Shown: positions 35,597 to 52,029 of the stretch, one piece after another
How positions within the stretch are numbered: the stretch's first letter is position 1
How the letters are laid out: each line of letters starts with the position of its first letter
Assembly (NCBI RefSeq): GCF_033807715.1
Contig: NC_084610.1
Coordinates: 5,828,769-5,892,768, forward strand
Length of the DNA stretch: 64,000 bases
Origin: Cololabis saira
Taxonomy: Eukaryota; Chordata; Actinopteri; Beloniformes; Belonidae
Direction of reading: 5' to 3'
Program-made: the position numbers and the translations under genes
Notes under the pieces: model-generated
What the model was told of the DNA's origin: nothing
The model's input: the letters and a program-made list of their open reading frames with translations, nothing else
Databases searched by the model: none

Positions 35597-37215
35597 ACTA
35601 TCCAGAATGAACATTGCAGATATCTACAACTGCATTTTGACTAGTCAGAATGTCATTGCGACTAGTCAGAATCGTTATTCAAGATACTACTTTCAGAAAT
35701 AGAAATAAGGAACGCCCAGATTTCAGCAGCGCAGGCGCCAAAAAAAGGGACATCCCCAAAACTTCCTAAACTGCATAGAAATGTATTTATTCTATATGAA
35801 AAAACAAAATGCTTTGATATAAAATGTAAAAATAAAATAAATAAATAATATTTTAAAGTTTTTTAATAGAATTGAACTTGCATGACTGTACAGACAGCCA
35901 ACCATACTAGCAGCTGAAATAGCCTCCTACATCAGCCCAGGTGTATAATATAGATACAGGTGAAGAATGTGGTGTAAAAGTTAATTTCTTTCAATAATTC
36001 AACTTAAAAGGTGAAACTAGTGTATTACCTAGTCTTATTACATACAAAGCAAGATATGTTAAGCATTTATTTGTTATAATTTTGATGATTGAGTTGTTTA
36101 TTGATTTCATAAAATATTATAATTTTTTTAGATTTTTTATTTGGGGTTTTTATAAACTGTGAGACATAATCATCAAAATTATAACAAATAAAGGCTTAAA
36201 ATACCTCACTTTGAATGTAGTGGGAAACCTGTATATTATGACATCAATAAATAAGAGTATAATATATGTCCGTACAGTATTGGTTCAATACGGAACACAA
36301 CTTTTAATTCCCGATTAAGTAACGATTCCGTATTTCAAGGGACGGGTGGCGACCCTATCTGTAACGTCACTTTTCATTACCATGTCTACCTCATACTGCT
36401 GCACCTTTCAGTTTTTAAATTGTATATATGTTAATAACTGCCACATTTGTTTATTTACTGTTTGCTATTTTTAAATCTGGGTACAGTGATTGAAATAACC
36501 GGAGTCAAATTCCTTGTCGGGCAATGTTCAAACTTGGCCATTAAAGCTGATTCTGATCCTGATCGATTAGTTAAAACTAATTCAAGATATCTGTAATTAC
36601 ATTTTGACTAGGCAGAATGAAAGTTAAAGATATCTCTGATTAAAATTAATTTCAAGATATCTATAACTTGATTATAGATATCTACAGTTAAATTATGACT
36701 ATCCGTAATTCCAGTTCAAGATATCTACAACTTCGTTCTGACTAGTCAAATCGCATTTTGGTTACGTAACGAAAGGGAGCAGAATCTGAACGGTTCATAG
36801 AAGCCACATCACACTGGACGGCTCATCCGGGCGGCTGTACAGACACTGCAGTAATCTGGTTGCTTTCCTCCTTCTCTGAGTTGGCAGGCTGAGGGGAGAC
36901 CACTTTATATATGTTAAAGCAAGAAAAAACGTGTTTTTCATAATAGATCCCCTTTAAAGATATCTTGAACTGGAATTATGACTAGTCAGAATTAAATTGT
37001 AGATACCTGAAACTGGAATTACAGCTAGTCGTAATTCAGTTGCAGATATCTGTAATTCACATTGCGGATATCTGCAACTGAATTATAGATATCTGTAATT
37101 AGTAACCCCATACACATGAATGGCAAAAGTGACGTCATTTGTCCTAGGTAGAATGACGTTGTGGATATCTGAAATGACAATTGTGGATAGGAAGAATGTA
37201 ATTGTAGATATCTGC
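35597..37215. repeat. Degenerate GATATC/ACTAGT repeat array
   Basis: Units of roughly 30-40 bp contain the palindrome GATATC, then AT-rich spacer, then GACTAGTC or a variant, with CAGAATG. Units occur at 35597-35695, 36567-36750 and, in the opposite orientation, 36954-37215. GATATC appears about a dozen times. The two outer parts are inverted with respect to each other and separated by a TTAA MITE and a LINE tail. Confidence 0.7.
36748..36953 (-). mobile_element. TTAA-target MITE, GGGGACC family, truncated copy
   Basis: The reverse-strand end AGGGGATCTATTATG lies at 36953, next to TTAA (36954-36957). The body matches the left half of the copies at 51044, 52328 and 56941, down to the CGTTACGTAACCAAAATGCG region. 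The other end is missing. Confidence 0.85.
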
Positions 37216-39438
37216 AACACATATCCAGTCTAGCTGTTAAATATTAAAACGGCTTGCCATACGCGGCTTTGCTGCGCGCACCTTCACAAATGTGTCATGC
37301 ATGTATGAAGCAGTCCTTGCTAGTGTATTATTTTATAATAAATCATGTGATCAAGCATCCATTAAATTGAACATTATATGAAGTTAATATTTTCTTTGAT
37401 TACAGTTTATTATTATTTATTTGGTTCCTTGGGTTAGTTGTACATCCGAATCAAAATCAGGTTTATTGGCCAAATCAGGTAATTTGACTCGGTTATTTTC
37501 CCTCACTGTACAGTAGACAAATGACAGCTCTTATTAACATATATACAATTTTTAAAAAAGTGAAAGGTGCAGCAGTATGAGGTAGTCATGGTTAATGAAA
37601 GGTGCATTGTTACAGCATATGATTGTGATTATTATTATTATTATTATTGCACCAGGATTGATTACTTTGAGACTCGTGAGTGTTGAGAGTTCAGCAGAGA
37701 GTTCATCCTCTCCACAAGCTGTATTTCCACCGCAGGAACTTTTCCTCTGATCTAAAGGGTTTATTTGAGGTATTTTTCTTCACTTCTGACCACAGGAACC
37801 AGACATTTCAATAAGAAAAAAACAAACGGCATTGGTAGGGTTCTCCTGGAGCTGTCAGTGTAGTGATGGGGAGATGAGGTTTCATGAAGCGTTGAAGCTT
37901 TTCATCAAATTTGTTCTTGGACGGGCGGTTCCTGAAACCAAGTCCGAGCTCTTCATCAACGAGGACCCAAGAGTCCTCCGGCTGCTGCTGCAGCAAATAC
38001 ACATGGTTAGTTAGGGGACTCTATGGAAACACAGTGTGGGATTTTAAAATAATCTTTTGTGACTTGGGTGACTAAAGTGAAGTGGATCACTTTGAGTGAT
38101 TCAGAGTAATTCAAGTTTATCACCACTAATTGCCTCACTCAAGGGGAAATCTTGAGGCTTTGTTTTACGAAACCATCTACTGGACAAAAACATAATTTAA
38201 TTGTTCAAAGGATTAAAATAAATAGTTGGTTTTGTCTATATTTTTTACACTGAATTGAATAAATCTACTTCCCATAATATCTGTAAATATATGGTGCAAG
38301 AATATTAATGTAGTGTATATTTAAACCTTAACTTTTTGATATTACCATGGTCCCAAGGGTGAGGACAGGGAATGTGCTTGTGTCAACTTGGGGAAACACT
38401 TTTATTCATTTTAATACTGAAATGCAATCTAAATATTCTCAAACAAGAAACATTTAGGTTCTGTTTATCACAAACCAGAGTTGCAGTCAGTGCAGTGAAA
38501 CCTCTGTCACGTTTCACTGTCATATATTTCTAATGGCGTGCCAAATCACGCAGCACTTTCAGAACCAGTCATGTGGCCCGTCCCCCTGGACGGGCTTCAG
38601 GTCAGGTGTCACCAAAGTTAGCCTGGATACGCCTTTGAAAAATAGAAAATAGATTACCTGTCAAGCCCTCCGAAGCCTCGGCACACCAAGTCATATTATA
38701 ACAGCGGGCTGGTGGAGTATACTGGTGTAATGTTTGTGGGCTGACGTGCACATTCTCGTGTGTTTCCATCTCAGAGGAAACACACGATTGAGGAAATAAA
38801 GGGCAGAATCCCATTTATGCATCTCCCAGGGTTTACATCCTGAAAACACAGATAGAAACATCCACTACCTTGTAGATGTGTGAAATATGAGCACAATTCA
38901 ATTTGATAGCCCTGACGTCTGCACACTTTGGCAGGAAGCAACACATTTCAGCCAAATCTACTCAGTAGAAATGCAGAAGATGGAAATTAAATGATGTTTC
39001 AGCTACTTTGGGGGGAAAAAGCACCAGATGATTTCAGTTTGTTCAAATGAAGCTAAAATATTTGTGACTTTGCGTGTTCTTTTCTTGGAATTTATGTTTC
39101 CCCATCAACAAACTCTTGTTTTTCTGTCAACAATGTTTCCATGTCTTCTCAAATGGGGTGACTCCGAAAGGTTAGGGTTTGGTGGTGGTCCACCTCTCAA
39201 ATCAAACCATTTACCTACACTAACCTGCCGTGCCTGTTTTGGTACCTCGTCATCTTTCTCAGCGTCTCAAACCTGCGTCAGGTTCAGGTGTTTCCAGGGT
39301 AACAACAGATTATGTAACCGTCATTAGTTCAAAGAACCGCTGGCCTTCTCCAGTGTTGAAAAGCCGCCCTGCATCAAGCATGACATTTCAGCTCCAAATG
39401 GCCATTTCACTCATTTTGTTTTTAATTTCAGATTTTAA

Positions 39439-42184
39439 ATGACTATGGAGGCTGGCACAGACGCACAGCAAAGCGGTGAAACGGCTGTCTCTGAATCTGA
39501 GGCTCAGCAGATCACCCTGACGCAGGTAATTCACATCTTTTTGTGTTACATTTAAAAATACTGCAGGGTAGGTTGTGGGGCTGGTTGCTGAGGACTGTCT
39601 CTTAACACTGTACACAAACTTTAGGACACTATGTTGTCATGGTTACAGGCATCCATAGCAGCAGGCCAGGTGTCGTCCAGTAGTCCCACGGTCACGCTGG
39701 TGCAGCTGCCCAACGGTCAGACGGTTCAAGTGCACGGGGTGATACAAGCTGCTCAGCCTTCTGTTATCCAGTCCCCTCAAGTCCAGACGGTTCAGGTGAG
39801 GAGGAGGAATTAAACATTCATTTAAGATAATGTGCATCACCCTGCAAACTGAGCTCTGTTGGCTCTTGTTCAAGATAAATCAGATGTTTTCTGAGTTGGT
39901 CTGTGATTTGTAAGCTCTCTGTTGTTGCTTCACTTGCAGATTTCAACTGTTGCTGAGAGCGAGGACTCTCAGGAATCTGTAGATAGTGTCACAGATTCTC
40001 AGAAGAGGAGAGAGATTCTGTCCAGACGGCCTTCTTATAGGTGCGTTTCACCCGTCACTCTAAACATCTTTGTTCCCTTTATTATCATGAACACTTTCAA
40101 ATAAAAATGTTAAACATAAAACCTCTTTCAAAAAAAGTGCTTGTACTTTTTAATATAAATTAGTCATTTTGACACATTTTGCAGGAAAATTTTGAACGAC
40201 CTATCGTCAGACGCTCCTGCCGTGCCTCGAATTGAGGAAGAGAAGTCAGAAGACGACTCGGCCCCAGCCATCACGACCGTAACGATGCCAACTCCCATCT
40301 ATCAGACCAGCAGTGGCCAGTACAGTGAGTAGCTGTGCAGCATCAGTCTAGCTTTTTACACCAGAAGTTCTCATGAAGAAATCTTGCTTTAAATTTAGGT
40401 TTTATTGTATCTGGAGACTACTTACTTCTTTATAGTACTTGATCAAAAACAGTGGTCTATGCGATATTTGCTCTAACAGGGTTTTTTTTGTTGATGCAGT
40501 TGCCATCACCCAGGGGGGGGCCATCCAGCTGGCCAACAACGGTACAGATGGCGTGCAAGGCCTGCAGACGCTCACTATGGCCAGCGCCGCCGCGGCCCAG
40601 CCCGGTGCCACCATCCTGCAGTACGCCCAGACCAGCGACGGCCAGCAGATCCTCGTACCGAGCAACCAAGTGGTCGTACAAGGTGAGGCAGCGTTTACCG
40701 TGGGCTTTAGGGGGCGTGTCGTGTGAGTTTATCCAGAGTTTTCTTACTCTTTAATAGGGGTGTAACAATATATCGTGCCACAAAATTTCACAATACAAAA
40801 ACGTCACGATACGTGATATTGGATTATTAATATTAATGGCCTATATTGTGTTGACTAGTAACGCGCAGCGTATTTGTGCCGACCGCCTCGACCCGCGGAC
40901 CAAAATCTGACTCCGCTCAGAAGAAACTAGGACCGTTTTGGTCCCGATCACGGGACTCTTGCAGGGTTTTGAGCTCTGAACTTTTAAGGCTGGTGTAGAG
41001 TTAAGCCATACCTTATTAAATTAAACCTTTTTGGGGTGGTGAGTAGGATAAACACGGGGACAACTTCTGCTGAGTTCCAGTGTACTTTAATGTCCCTCAA
41101 CAGTGTAGGATTTTAGAACTTCAACACAGCACCTAGTGCCGTACTGTGGCGTATCACTCCGCCCAATCTAAAACAGACTAATCACTACAGATAAACTGAC
41201 TAGTGTCATTATAGTCCCTGATTTACATCAGAATATAAAGAATATATTTATAAAATAATGAACCCTGAATTACCAAAATAACCTTCTTAACAAAAATAAA
41301 TCTCCTCTTACACTTATAAAGTGAGCATGAATCAATCTGTTTTATGATGTAAAATTGTATGTATTTATTTATTTAATTTTAGTTAAATTACTGGAAAAGA
41401 AAAAAGTCAAATCATACATGAGAGAAACTATTCAGTGGCAAAATATTTGTACTTGTATGAAACTGAAGATGCATAATGCAAACCTGACATTTACTTTTAG
41501 TTCAGTTTGTGGAAAATGGTTGGCCTGGCTTTCTCTTTAAAACTTAAACAGTTATAAAGCATTATAAACTGTAACAATAGGGCAAATGCACAGTATTGTT
41601 TTGTATTTTGTGTCTTTCAAATAAAAAACTATTTTTTCCAGTCATATGTTCCTCATTCAAGGTTGTTAAAAAAAATACTGCTATAATATCGTATCGTTAT
41701 CGTGACCTCAATATCGTGTATCGTAACGTATCGTTAGATTAGTGTATCGTTACACCCCTACTCTTTAATGATACCATCTCCATCTTTGCGTGTCAGCTGC
41801 TTCTGGAGACGTCCAGGCCTATCAGATCCGCACAGCCCCAACCAGCGCCATCACTCCCGGGGTAGTCATGGCCACTTCGCCCGCGATGGGAACGGGAGGA
41901 GCCACGGAGGAAGTCACACGGAAAAGGGAGGTCAGACTGATGAAAAACAGGTACGTGTTTCCTGGACAGACATCAGTTGGTGGGAACAAGTTTAGACGAT
42001 CAGACTTTTAAGTTTTCGACTGTTCTGTATGTGACACAGGGAGGCAGCTCGAGAGTGTCGCAGGAAGAAAAAGGAGTACGTCAAATGTCTGGAGAATCGC
42101 GTCGCCGTACTGGAGAACCAGAACAAAACCCTCATCGAGGAACTGAAAGCCCTCAAAGACTTGTACTGCCACAAATCTGAGTAG
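39439..42184 (+). CDS. creb1: CREB1, cAMP-responsive bZIP transcription factor
   Basis: Seven coding exons: 39439-39525, 39649-39795, 39940-40040, 40185-40324, 40500-40682, 41797-41950, 42040-42184. All junctions are GT..AG and in phase, giving 318 aa ending LYCHKSE. The protein binds CRE DNA (TGACGTCA) as a dimer in the nucleus and recruits CBP/p300 when phosphorylated. Visible parts: MTMEAG start; Q1-like region (about 30-78) with LVQLPNGQTVQVHGV; KID (about 79-125) with RRPS, PKA site Ser110; glutamine-rich Q2 (about 159-222) with GGAIQLANNGTDGVQG; bZIP (about 261-318) with basic MKNREAARECRRKKK and leucines 288, 295, 302 and 309 in heptads. The length matches the delta form of mammalian CREB; no alpha exon is seen. 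The exon 1 link is by homology. A hAT element fills intron 40683-41796. The a/b paralogue is undecided. Confidence 0.97.
40755..41760. mobile_element. hAT-type element in a CREB1 intron (1006 bp)
   Basis: The ends TAGGGGTGTAAC and GTTACACCCCTA are perfect inverted repeats, with a perfect 8-bp duplication CTCTTTAA at 40747-40754 and 41761-41768. ATCGT-rich subterminal sequence lies inside the right end. There is no transposase frame. It makes up most of the intron between the Q2 exon and the exon starting the basic region; its right duplication ends only 28 bp before that exon. Confidence 0.95.
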
Positions 42185-43985
42185 AAACCTTTACTGCTCC
42201 CCGTGTACAGACTCAGCACAGAGCCATGCGTCTGGAAGCCGCTCCTCCGTTTCTACACTTGCGCTTCTTTTTTTGTTTGTTTTTTTAATTAAAAACTGAT
42301 CCAAATCTGAAGCGACTTTCAGGAGTTTCAAACAAACACATCCCAGTTTCAGCGGTTTGAAAGGCTCTTCCCCAGAGGTTTCCCCTAAAAGGGCGAGGCA
42401 GCGTTCCAAGTGAACGCCAAAGGAAACTACGGCTACAGGGTCTTTGTGTTGACGGGGCGGAGGAGAAGCGGCTGTTTTTTGTTGTTGTTTTTCTTTTCAA
42501 CGTCACATCGGGAAGCATTCCAGTCACTGGTGCCTGGTGGAACTGGGCCGCATCACCAGCAGTGGAACTCCAGTCACACCCATGATGGAGCTACTTTTCT
42601 TGGATCATTTGGAGAGTTTACCTTCGTGTGCAACGTTTGTACTTGTAACCCGCGCCTTGCATTAACATCTGTTACTTATATTCGCTTTGAACTGTAGTTG
42701 GGCTCGGACATTTTTATCTTTGATCTGTATTTTGTTTAATATATATCAGAGTATATGTTTCCATAATGCCACATACTTTGTTGTTTTTTTTTTTACACAC
42801 ATAAATTTTCTCTGCCTTGACGTGAACAGACTGTCATCCCTCAAATTGGGTTGTAAAATGGATTTTATGTTAAAAGCAGCTTTTAAAATACGGTAAAGAC
42901 TCGAGGTTGGACGGCACTGAATTCAGAAAATGTTTGATCCTTGAGTCTTTGGATTTTTCAGCTGCAAAGACACAATTATCAAGTCATGGCTCACTGACTT
43001 TTTTTGTATTTTATTTTTTTTAAACCTAAAGTTATGAAAAGAGCAAATGTCTCCTTTATGGAGGGTTGTCTTCCATGAAGTCACGTTGTTTTCTGCTACA
43101 AAAAATTTAAAAAGAAAAATTCCTCCCTTAATATAAGTTTTGAAAATCTAATGTAAGTAAGGCTTATGTTTGACAGGACACAAAAACGGTTAAACTGCAG
43201 TACTTTTATTGTTAAAAGTAGCATTTAAAAACAAAAAGTTCCTATTTGTGTAGTCGATTTTAAAAATACACTTTTTAACAATATTCACTTTTTTTTTAAA
43301 GAAAAAGTGAGCCTTAATTGTTTTGCAGTGAAAGAAATATACCTGCATACTTCTAAAGCGTGTTTGGAGCCGCGGTGGGTGTAGCTACGTGTCGTCAACG
43401 CCTCCATCCTTCTGCGACCGGAACGATTTAAATCCGTTTCATTTAAAGAGCAATTAAGTTTTAATGACGCCAGGATCTTTGTTTAGCAACTCCAAGTTTG
43501 TCTCTGAACTCTGTCCAGTAGGAAAACAAAAGTGGCATTTGCACTTTCTTTGCATAAACAATCCTAGAACGTTTTAAAAGGACAATTCCCGCTCGCAGCA
43601 GGATCGGGCAGAACCTGCTGCTGCAGCTCTAACCCGACGAGACAAAAGCATAAACAAGGATTTTTCTGTTAATATCACATTTCACCCTGTATACTTTGCT
43701 TACACTCTGCAAAAAAAACAGTTGTAGAGTGCGAACAAATAACGTGTGAACAAGATGAATATTTTCATGGTAATGGAACGCCATATTGTACTCCTTTAGG
43801 TATTATGTATAGTCATAAAATAGTCAGCTTTTTTTTTTTTCCATGTTCCTTTTGTTTGTTTTTTGTTTTTTTTACTCAAATTTCTAAATGTCAGCATCAA
43901 CTTGTATTATACAGTGCATTGTGTTAGAGCTATTCATATATGAAATTTTTTGGCAGCTGTTAATAAATGTGTTTCTGGTAATTTC
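42185..43985 (+). other. creb1: CREB1 3' UTR with poly(A) signal
   Basis: From the stop codon at 42184 the sequence is AT-rich with many T runs and no gene. AATAAA at 43962-43967 is the last good signal before METTL21A, giving a 3' UTR of about 1.8 kb; earlier signals may also be used. The exact cleavage site cannot be seen. Confidence 0.6.
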
Positions 43986-43999
43986 TGATTTTGAAACAT

Positions 44000-44005
44000 T
44001 TTATT
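44000..44005 (-). terminator. mettl21a: METTL21A poly(A) signal
   Basis: AATAAA on the minus strand, only 20 bp after the METTL21A stop (44026-44028). If used, the 3' UTR is about 40 nt and the transcript ends close to, or overlapping, the CREB1 3' end. Confidence 0.55.
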
Positions 44006-44025
44006 TAGAAAGGGGGTGGTGTTTG

Positions 44026-48060
<4,035 letters not shown>

Positions 48061-48065
48061 AGTGA

Positions 48066-48435
48066 TTCGCCTTTAATTAACCAGGCAGGTCATTAAGAAC
48101 ACATTCTTATTCACAATGACGGCCTGGCAAGCGACAAGGACCAATTGGGGGGAAAATAAGTGGTTTAGGGAGTAAAACACAGTAAAATTGTAGCTCTACA
48201 AAGGTAGAAACCCATTAGGTAGCTTTTTTTGGCAAAGCAGGAAAAAATGGCAGAACACCGGCCAAAAAACGATAAAGGCGGTGCAGTAAAACAGGGAAAA
48301 GAAAAAGAAAAGCAACTGATGCTGCTAAGAGCAGACATATAACCAACACAGTGTCGCCAGACAGTGAAAGTGAGGTTCCGCCGCCGTGGTGGTGCAGGAG
48401 GGGAGGAGGACAGGTCATAGCAGGTGATGCTGGCC
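48066..48435 (-). repeat. LINE 3' end, reverse orientation
   Basis: Read on the minus strand, the segment ends ATGACCTGCCTGGTTAATTAAAG, comparable with the CCTGGTTAAATAAAGG tail at 55699-55715. It is a 5'-truncated CR1/L2-like copy without readable protein. The first motif is given only by its core words; compare by position. Confidence 0.5.
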
Positions 48436-49100
48436 AACACTCATCACTACATGTTCAGAAACGTTTATGAACTTTACTTGACATAATAGATAGCGTGTGG
48501 TGTCAATCTAGTTCTAAAGTGTTGGAAAATGATATACTCTCCTGAATAATGAACCACTATTTTGTGGTGGTGTGGCTTGAGCATGCAGATCTGCTTTTTC
48601 ACTATTATAATTACAAATCAGGTCACCATAGTTAAACTGTTTTAAGTATCAATACACTTTCTTCAAGCCCACTGTCCAATTTGTTCATGCTTTACCTATA
48701 TTTTTTTTCTGTCAGTATTTATGGTGTATTGCCCCCTGCTTTTAGAATTGGGATTAATTGTCTTTATTGTCATTGTACCAGTACAACGAAATTGGCAGTA
48801 CAAACCCTTAAAGTGCAGAATAACAAACCAATAAATAATAAAGAATAAAAAGACACATTTAAAACGATAAGACTACACACACAGACACCGTAGCAGTTTA
48901 AGGAGACAAAACCAAAAAAACAGTAGATTGCAGAGACCCTGAGCAAAGACAGGCAAATAAGCAGACGTTGAAATTCAGCAGCACATTTGTTGATTATAAG
49001 AAAAAGGTGGTGGTGAGTGCATGTTCCTTGCATGTCATTACTATAACACAGATGGAGATTTATAGATAAAGGTATTTGCGGTGTTAAGCACTGTTATTAT
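48436..49100. other. Gene-free stretch with LINE-like tail
   Basis: Bases 48753-48800 (TTTATTGTCATTGTACCAGT, then ACAACGAAATT) look like an antisense LINE 3' end. Nothing else is recognised. Confidence 0.4.
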
Positions 49101-49105
49101 AGCCT

Positions 49106-49885
49106 TTGAACAAAACAATTGTTAAGTCTGTTAGTCCGAGCATTCAGAGACCTGAAACGTCTGCCATAATTCAATGTGCTGGTGACGTGGGTGGGACTGA
49201 TATCTCTGCATGGATGAAGGACCGCCACCTTCAGCCAAATCTGTCCAAGACTGAGCTTATTGTCTGTCCAGCCAGCCATTCCTTACCTCCTCAGATAAGC
49301 GTGCAGTTACGACACTTGTGTCCACGTCTTCTGCTAGGAATCTTGGTGTCATTTTAGACAGCCAGCTGACCTTTGAGGACCATGTTGCCTCGGTTTCCCG
49401 GTCTTGCCGATTCGAACATATGACACAGCTCTTGGTTCAGGCTCTGCTCATCTCACGCATTGACTACTGTAATTCCTTGTTGGTCGGCCTTCCTGCATGC
49501 TCAGTGAAACCTCTGCAGATGATCCAGAATGCAGCAGCACGTCTGGTCTTCAACCAACTGTGCATTTACTTAACTTCTCTGCTCATCAGAATTAGTTAGA
49601 TTTGTGCAGCTCTTTACAGGACTCAGCACTGAGAAAGCTGCATGCATGTATGCCAAGATGATAGTGTGATGTTGAATTTAAGACCTAGTTCTACTGAAGA
49701 AAGGGACTGTTGTGTTGGGTGGGGAAAAAAAATCCTCAAGCACTGGCATGGCAGCACCTGTGTCCAACTGGACTCTCCGCAGTCTGACCAGCACTGATCC
49801 AGCTGGACCTTCCTATGTGATTCCTTGCTTGTGTTCTCTCAGATGTAAGTCGCTCTGCATAAAAGCGTCTGATAAATGACAGCGG
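49106..49885 (+). pseudogene. LINE reverse transcriptase C-terminal remnant
   Basis: Two overlapping frames encode HLQPNLSKTELIV and then LGVILDSQLTFEDHVASVSR and LVQALLISRIDYCNSLL, followed by LQMIQNAAARLVFNQ. This is the post-catalytic part of a CR1/L2-type fish LINE RT; the frame shifts between 49300 and 49340. Downstream, GTAAGTCGCTCTGCATAAAA and GCGTCTGATAAATGAC near 49845-49880 form the 3' end typical of these fish LINEs. Inactive. Confidence 0.85.
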
Positions 49886-49889
49886 GAAT

Positions 49890-51039
49890 AGTAGTATCAA
49901 TGTGATCAAAATACAGAGAAAAATACGAATCCACTGTGTCCATTTCCACTCTGTATATTTGGTGGATATTTTTTTACGACTCGAGGTACGTCAACTTCAG
50001 GTTCTTCAGAGGAGGTTATAAAATATATGCTGTATCGTTAGCTGATGTCAGTGATGATGGAAACCTCCGTCCTTCATGTGGTCTATCCACAATTGTTTAT
50101 GTTTGTGTATAGAGTCCAGCAAAGGTATGACCTTTTTTTTCTCCCAATACATTTCCTTTGTTTTGCACGTGCCCACTTAGCTCCAACAAGGGGTCGCGAG
50201 GTCTGTCTGAATATGAAATACATTTCTGTCTCTATTTCAGTTCAGCCACATCACCAGTGTGCTCGCACAAAGCTTCACAACCAAGTGATGACTGACGAGG
50301 AACTGATAATGGCTAAAGATTTGCTAAACTGAAATCCCAAATCAAAAGGCTACACTCCATATTGCACACATTCATGTGATGATGTGTGTTTGTAGACAGT
50401 GCCAGCTTCTAATGTCTGGGTTTGAGCCAGAAGAAGGAGGTGTGGGTGAGTGTATACCGGGTTTTTAAAAACACATTTCCTACTCCTTTTGACAGAGAAC
50501 TTAGTTGTACTCCACACAGTCTTTTTTCCCTGATCTCTTATTGCTGAGATTGAAACGGCCAGTGCTTCAGTCGCTCTCTTGATATTGCTATGGCTTCAGT
50601 TGGCCACCAGAGAGCGCTGTTTGGTAAATTGAAGCCGCAAAACTTGAGTATTTCTCAGCACAACTGGAAGAGAAGACTCAGAGCTTAAACTACCCATGAC
50701 AAAGTTAACATAGCTGAATAATATGGCTTGAAAAGACCTAGCCCCTTTCCCAGTGCAGTGGACTATGATCACAGCAGGCGGGTGTTCCATTGTTTGATGA
50801 TGCTCTGGTTTTATGTCTGTATTTTTTACCAGTTGCAGATAAAAGGACGGCCACCCATGTCTTCATCGAGTGAATGAGCTACACGTACCAGCCATTCCCT
50901 TTTAATCCCGGCCCCATGCCGAACACTGCGGTAGGGTACTCTGTGAACACTTTTACACCTTAAACACCAATAAAAAAAAAAGAAAAAACAATCAAGTGCA
51001 CCTTACTTTAAAAGGGATCAGAAATTTTCGAAGTTTCGT
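49890..51039. other. Gene-free stretch
   Basis: No gene or RNA is recognised. AATAAA with an A-rich run occurs near 50970, preceded by sequence that could be a retroposed 3' end; the family is unknown. Confidence 0.35.
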
Positions 51040-51043
51040 TTAA

Positions 51044-51835
51044 AGGGGACCTATTATGAAAAACACGTTTTCTCTTCCTTTAACATATATAAAGTGGTCT
51101 CCCCTCAGCCTGCCAACTCAGAGAAGGAGGAAAGCAACCAAATTCTGCAGTGTCTGTACAGCCGCCCGGATGAGCCGTCCAGTCTGATGTGGATCTACGA
51201 GCCATTCAGATTTGCGCATTTTTGTTACGTAACCAAAATGCAAACCACGCCCACAACTATAAAACCGTGTAACTGCATGAGAGCGTCCGACTATCGTAAC
51301 ACTGCGTGACATCGGACGCTCTCTGTCCATCTCCCTCCAGCAGCTGCCACTTTATTGAGGTTTTTGTAGTGAAATGAGGAGGAATCATAGAGATAACTTC
51401 TCATTTCAACTAACTGGATCAGCCGTTCCTCATCCGTGACTGTTTCCTACAGCGTTTCAACCGGCTTTCAATGCGAGCGGCAGGAAACGGCCAGTTCAAA
51501 ACGGCGCGGCGCATGGCTGCGCCGCGCTGCGTCGCTAGGGCCGGTTAGGACAGTCCAATAGAAAATAAAGCAATGGAATTGATTTTGTCGCTGATGCTCA
51601 CTCGCATCGCATGCAGTTAGGACACAGTGTTAGGACACGGTAACTCCGCCGGCCGGAGCTTCCACCATTTTTTCGTAGCGGTGTATCGCGTCATTCGCGT
51701 CATCGCATCAGGCAGCCAATCAGCACAGTGCCTTATTATCATAGCCCCACCCACTCAGAATCCCTCATAGGTAATGAGGTTAGAGAATGTGACGATAAAG
51801 ACATGGTTCAGAGGCTGAATGAGTCAATTATCAAT
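51044..51835 (+). mobile_element. TTAA-target MITE, GGGGACC family, interrupted copy
   Basis: The left end AGGGGACCTATTATG follows TTAA (51040-51043). The body matches the other copies to ACGCCCACAACTA near 51259 and resumes at ACTCCGCCGGCCGG near 51644. Between them lie about 385 bp that are absent from the copies at 52328 and 56941, bounded by ACCGTGT and ACACGGT and carrying perfect hairpins at 51279-51323 and 51504-51527. The right end of the MITE is not found. Confidence 0.8.
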
Positions 51836-52029
51836 TTCTTCATATTAAAAACATTTCTTAAGCAGTATACCTTAAACAGACAGTTCGAGGGGCTATATCT
51901 ATAAAGACAAGTCAGAATCTTCTGGGGTATTTAATTCCCCAACCACCATTCCTCCACCACTGTGCTTCACAGCTGGTGAATGTATTGGCAGTGAGTCATT
52001 TAAGATGACATGTATTATCCTGCAGATGT

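Larger units (their letters stand above)
34710..39431 (+). other. CREB1 first intron
   Basis: About 4.7 kb between exon 1 and the first coding exon. It holds a palindromic MITE (35421-35559), a degenerate GATATC/ACTAGT array (35597-37215), a truncated TTAA-target MITE (36748-36953), and LINE-like tails at 36430-36575 (plus) and 37447-37590 (minus). A MITE fragment at 36265-36357 ends GGGACGGGTGGCGACCCTA. A possible alternative 5' exon lies near 34811-34835. Bases 37600-39430 show no clear feature beyond a short ATT run at 37630. Confidence 0.6.

Noticed and set aside
37808..38014. Opposed 60-64 aa frames near a GATGGGGAGATGAGG word
   Set aside because: Could be the end of a hAT-type element, but neither a partner end nor a target duplication could be found.
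39796..39939. CREB alpha exon
   Set aside because: No sequence resembling the alpha peptide is found in the 144-bp intron.
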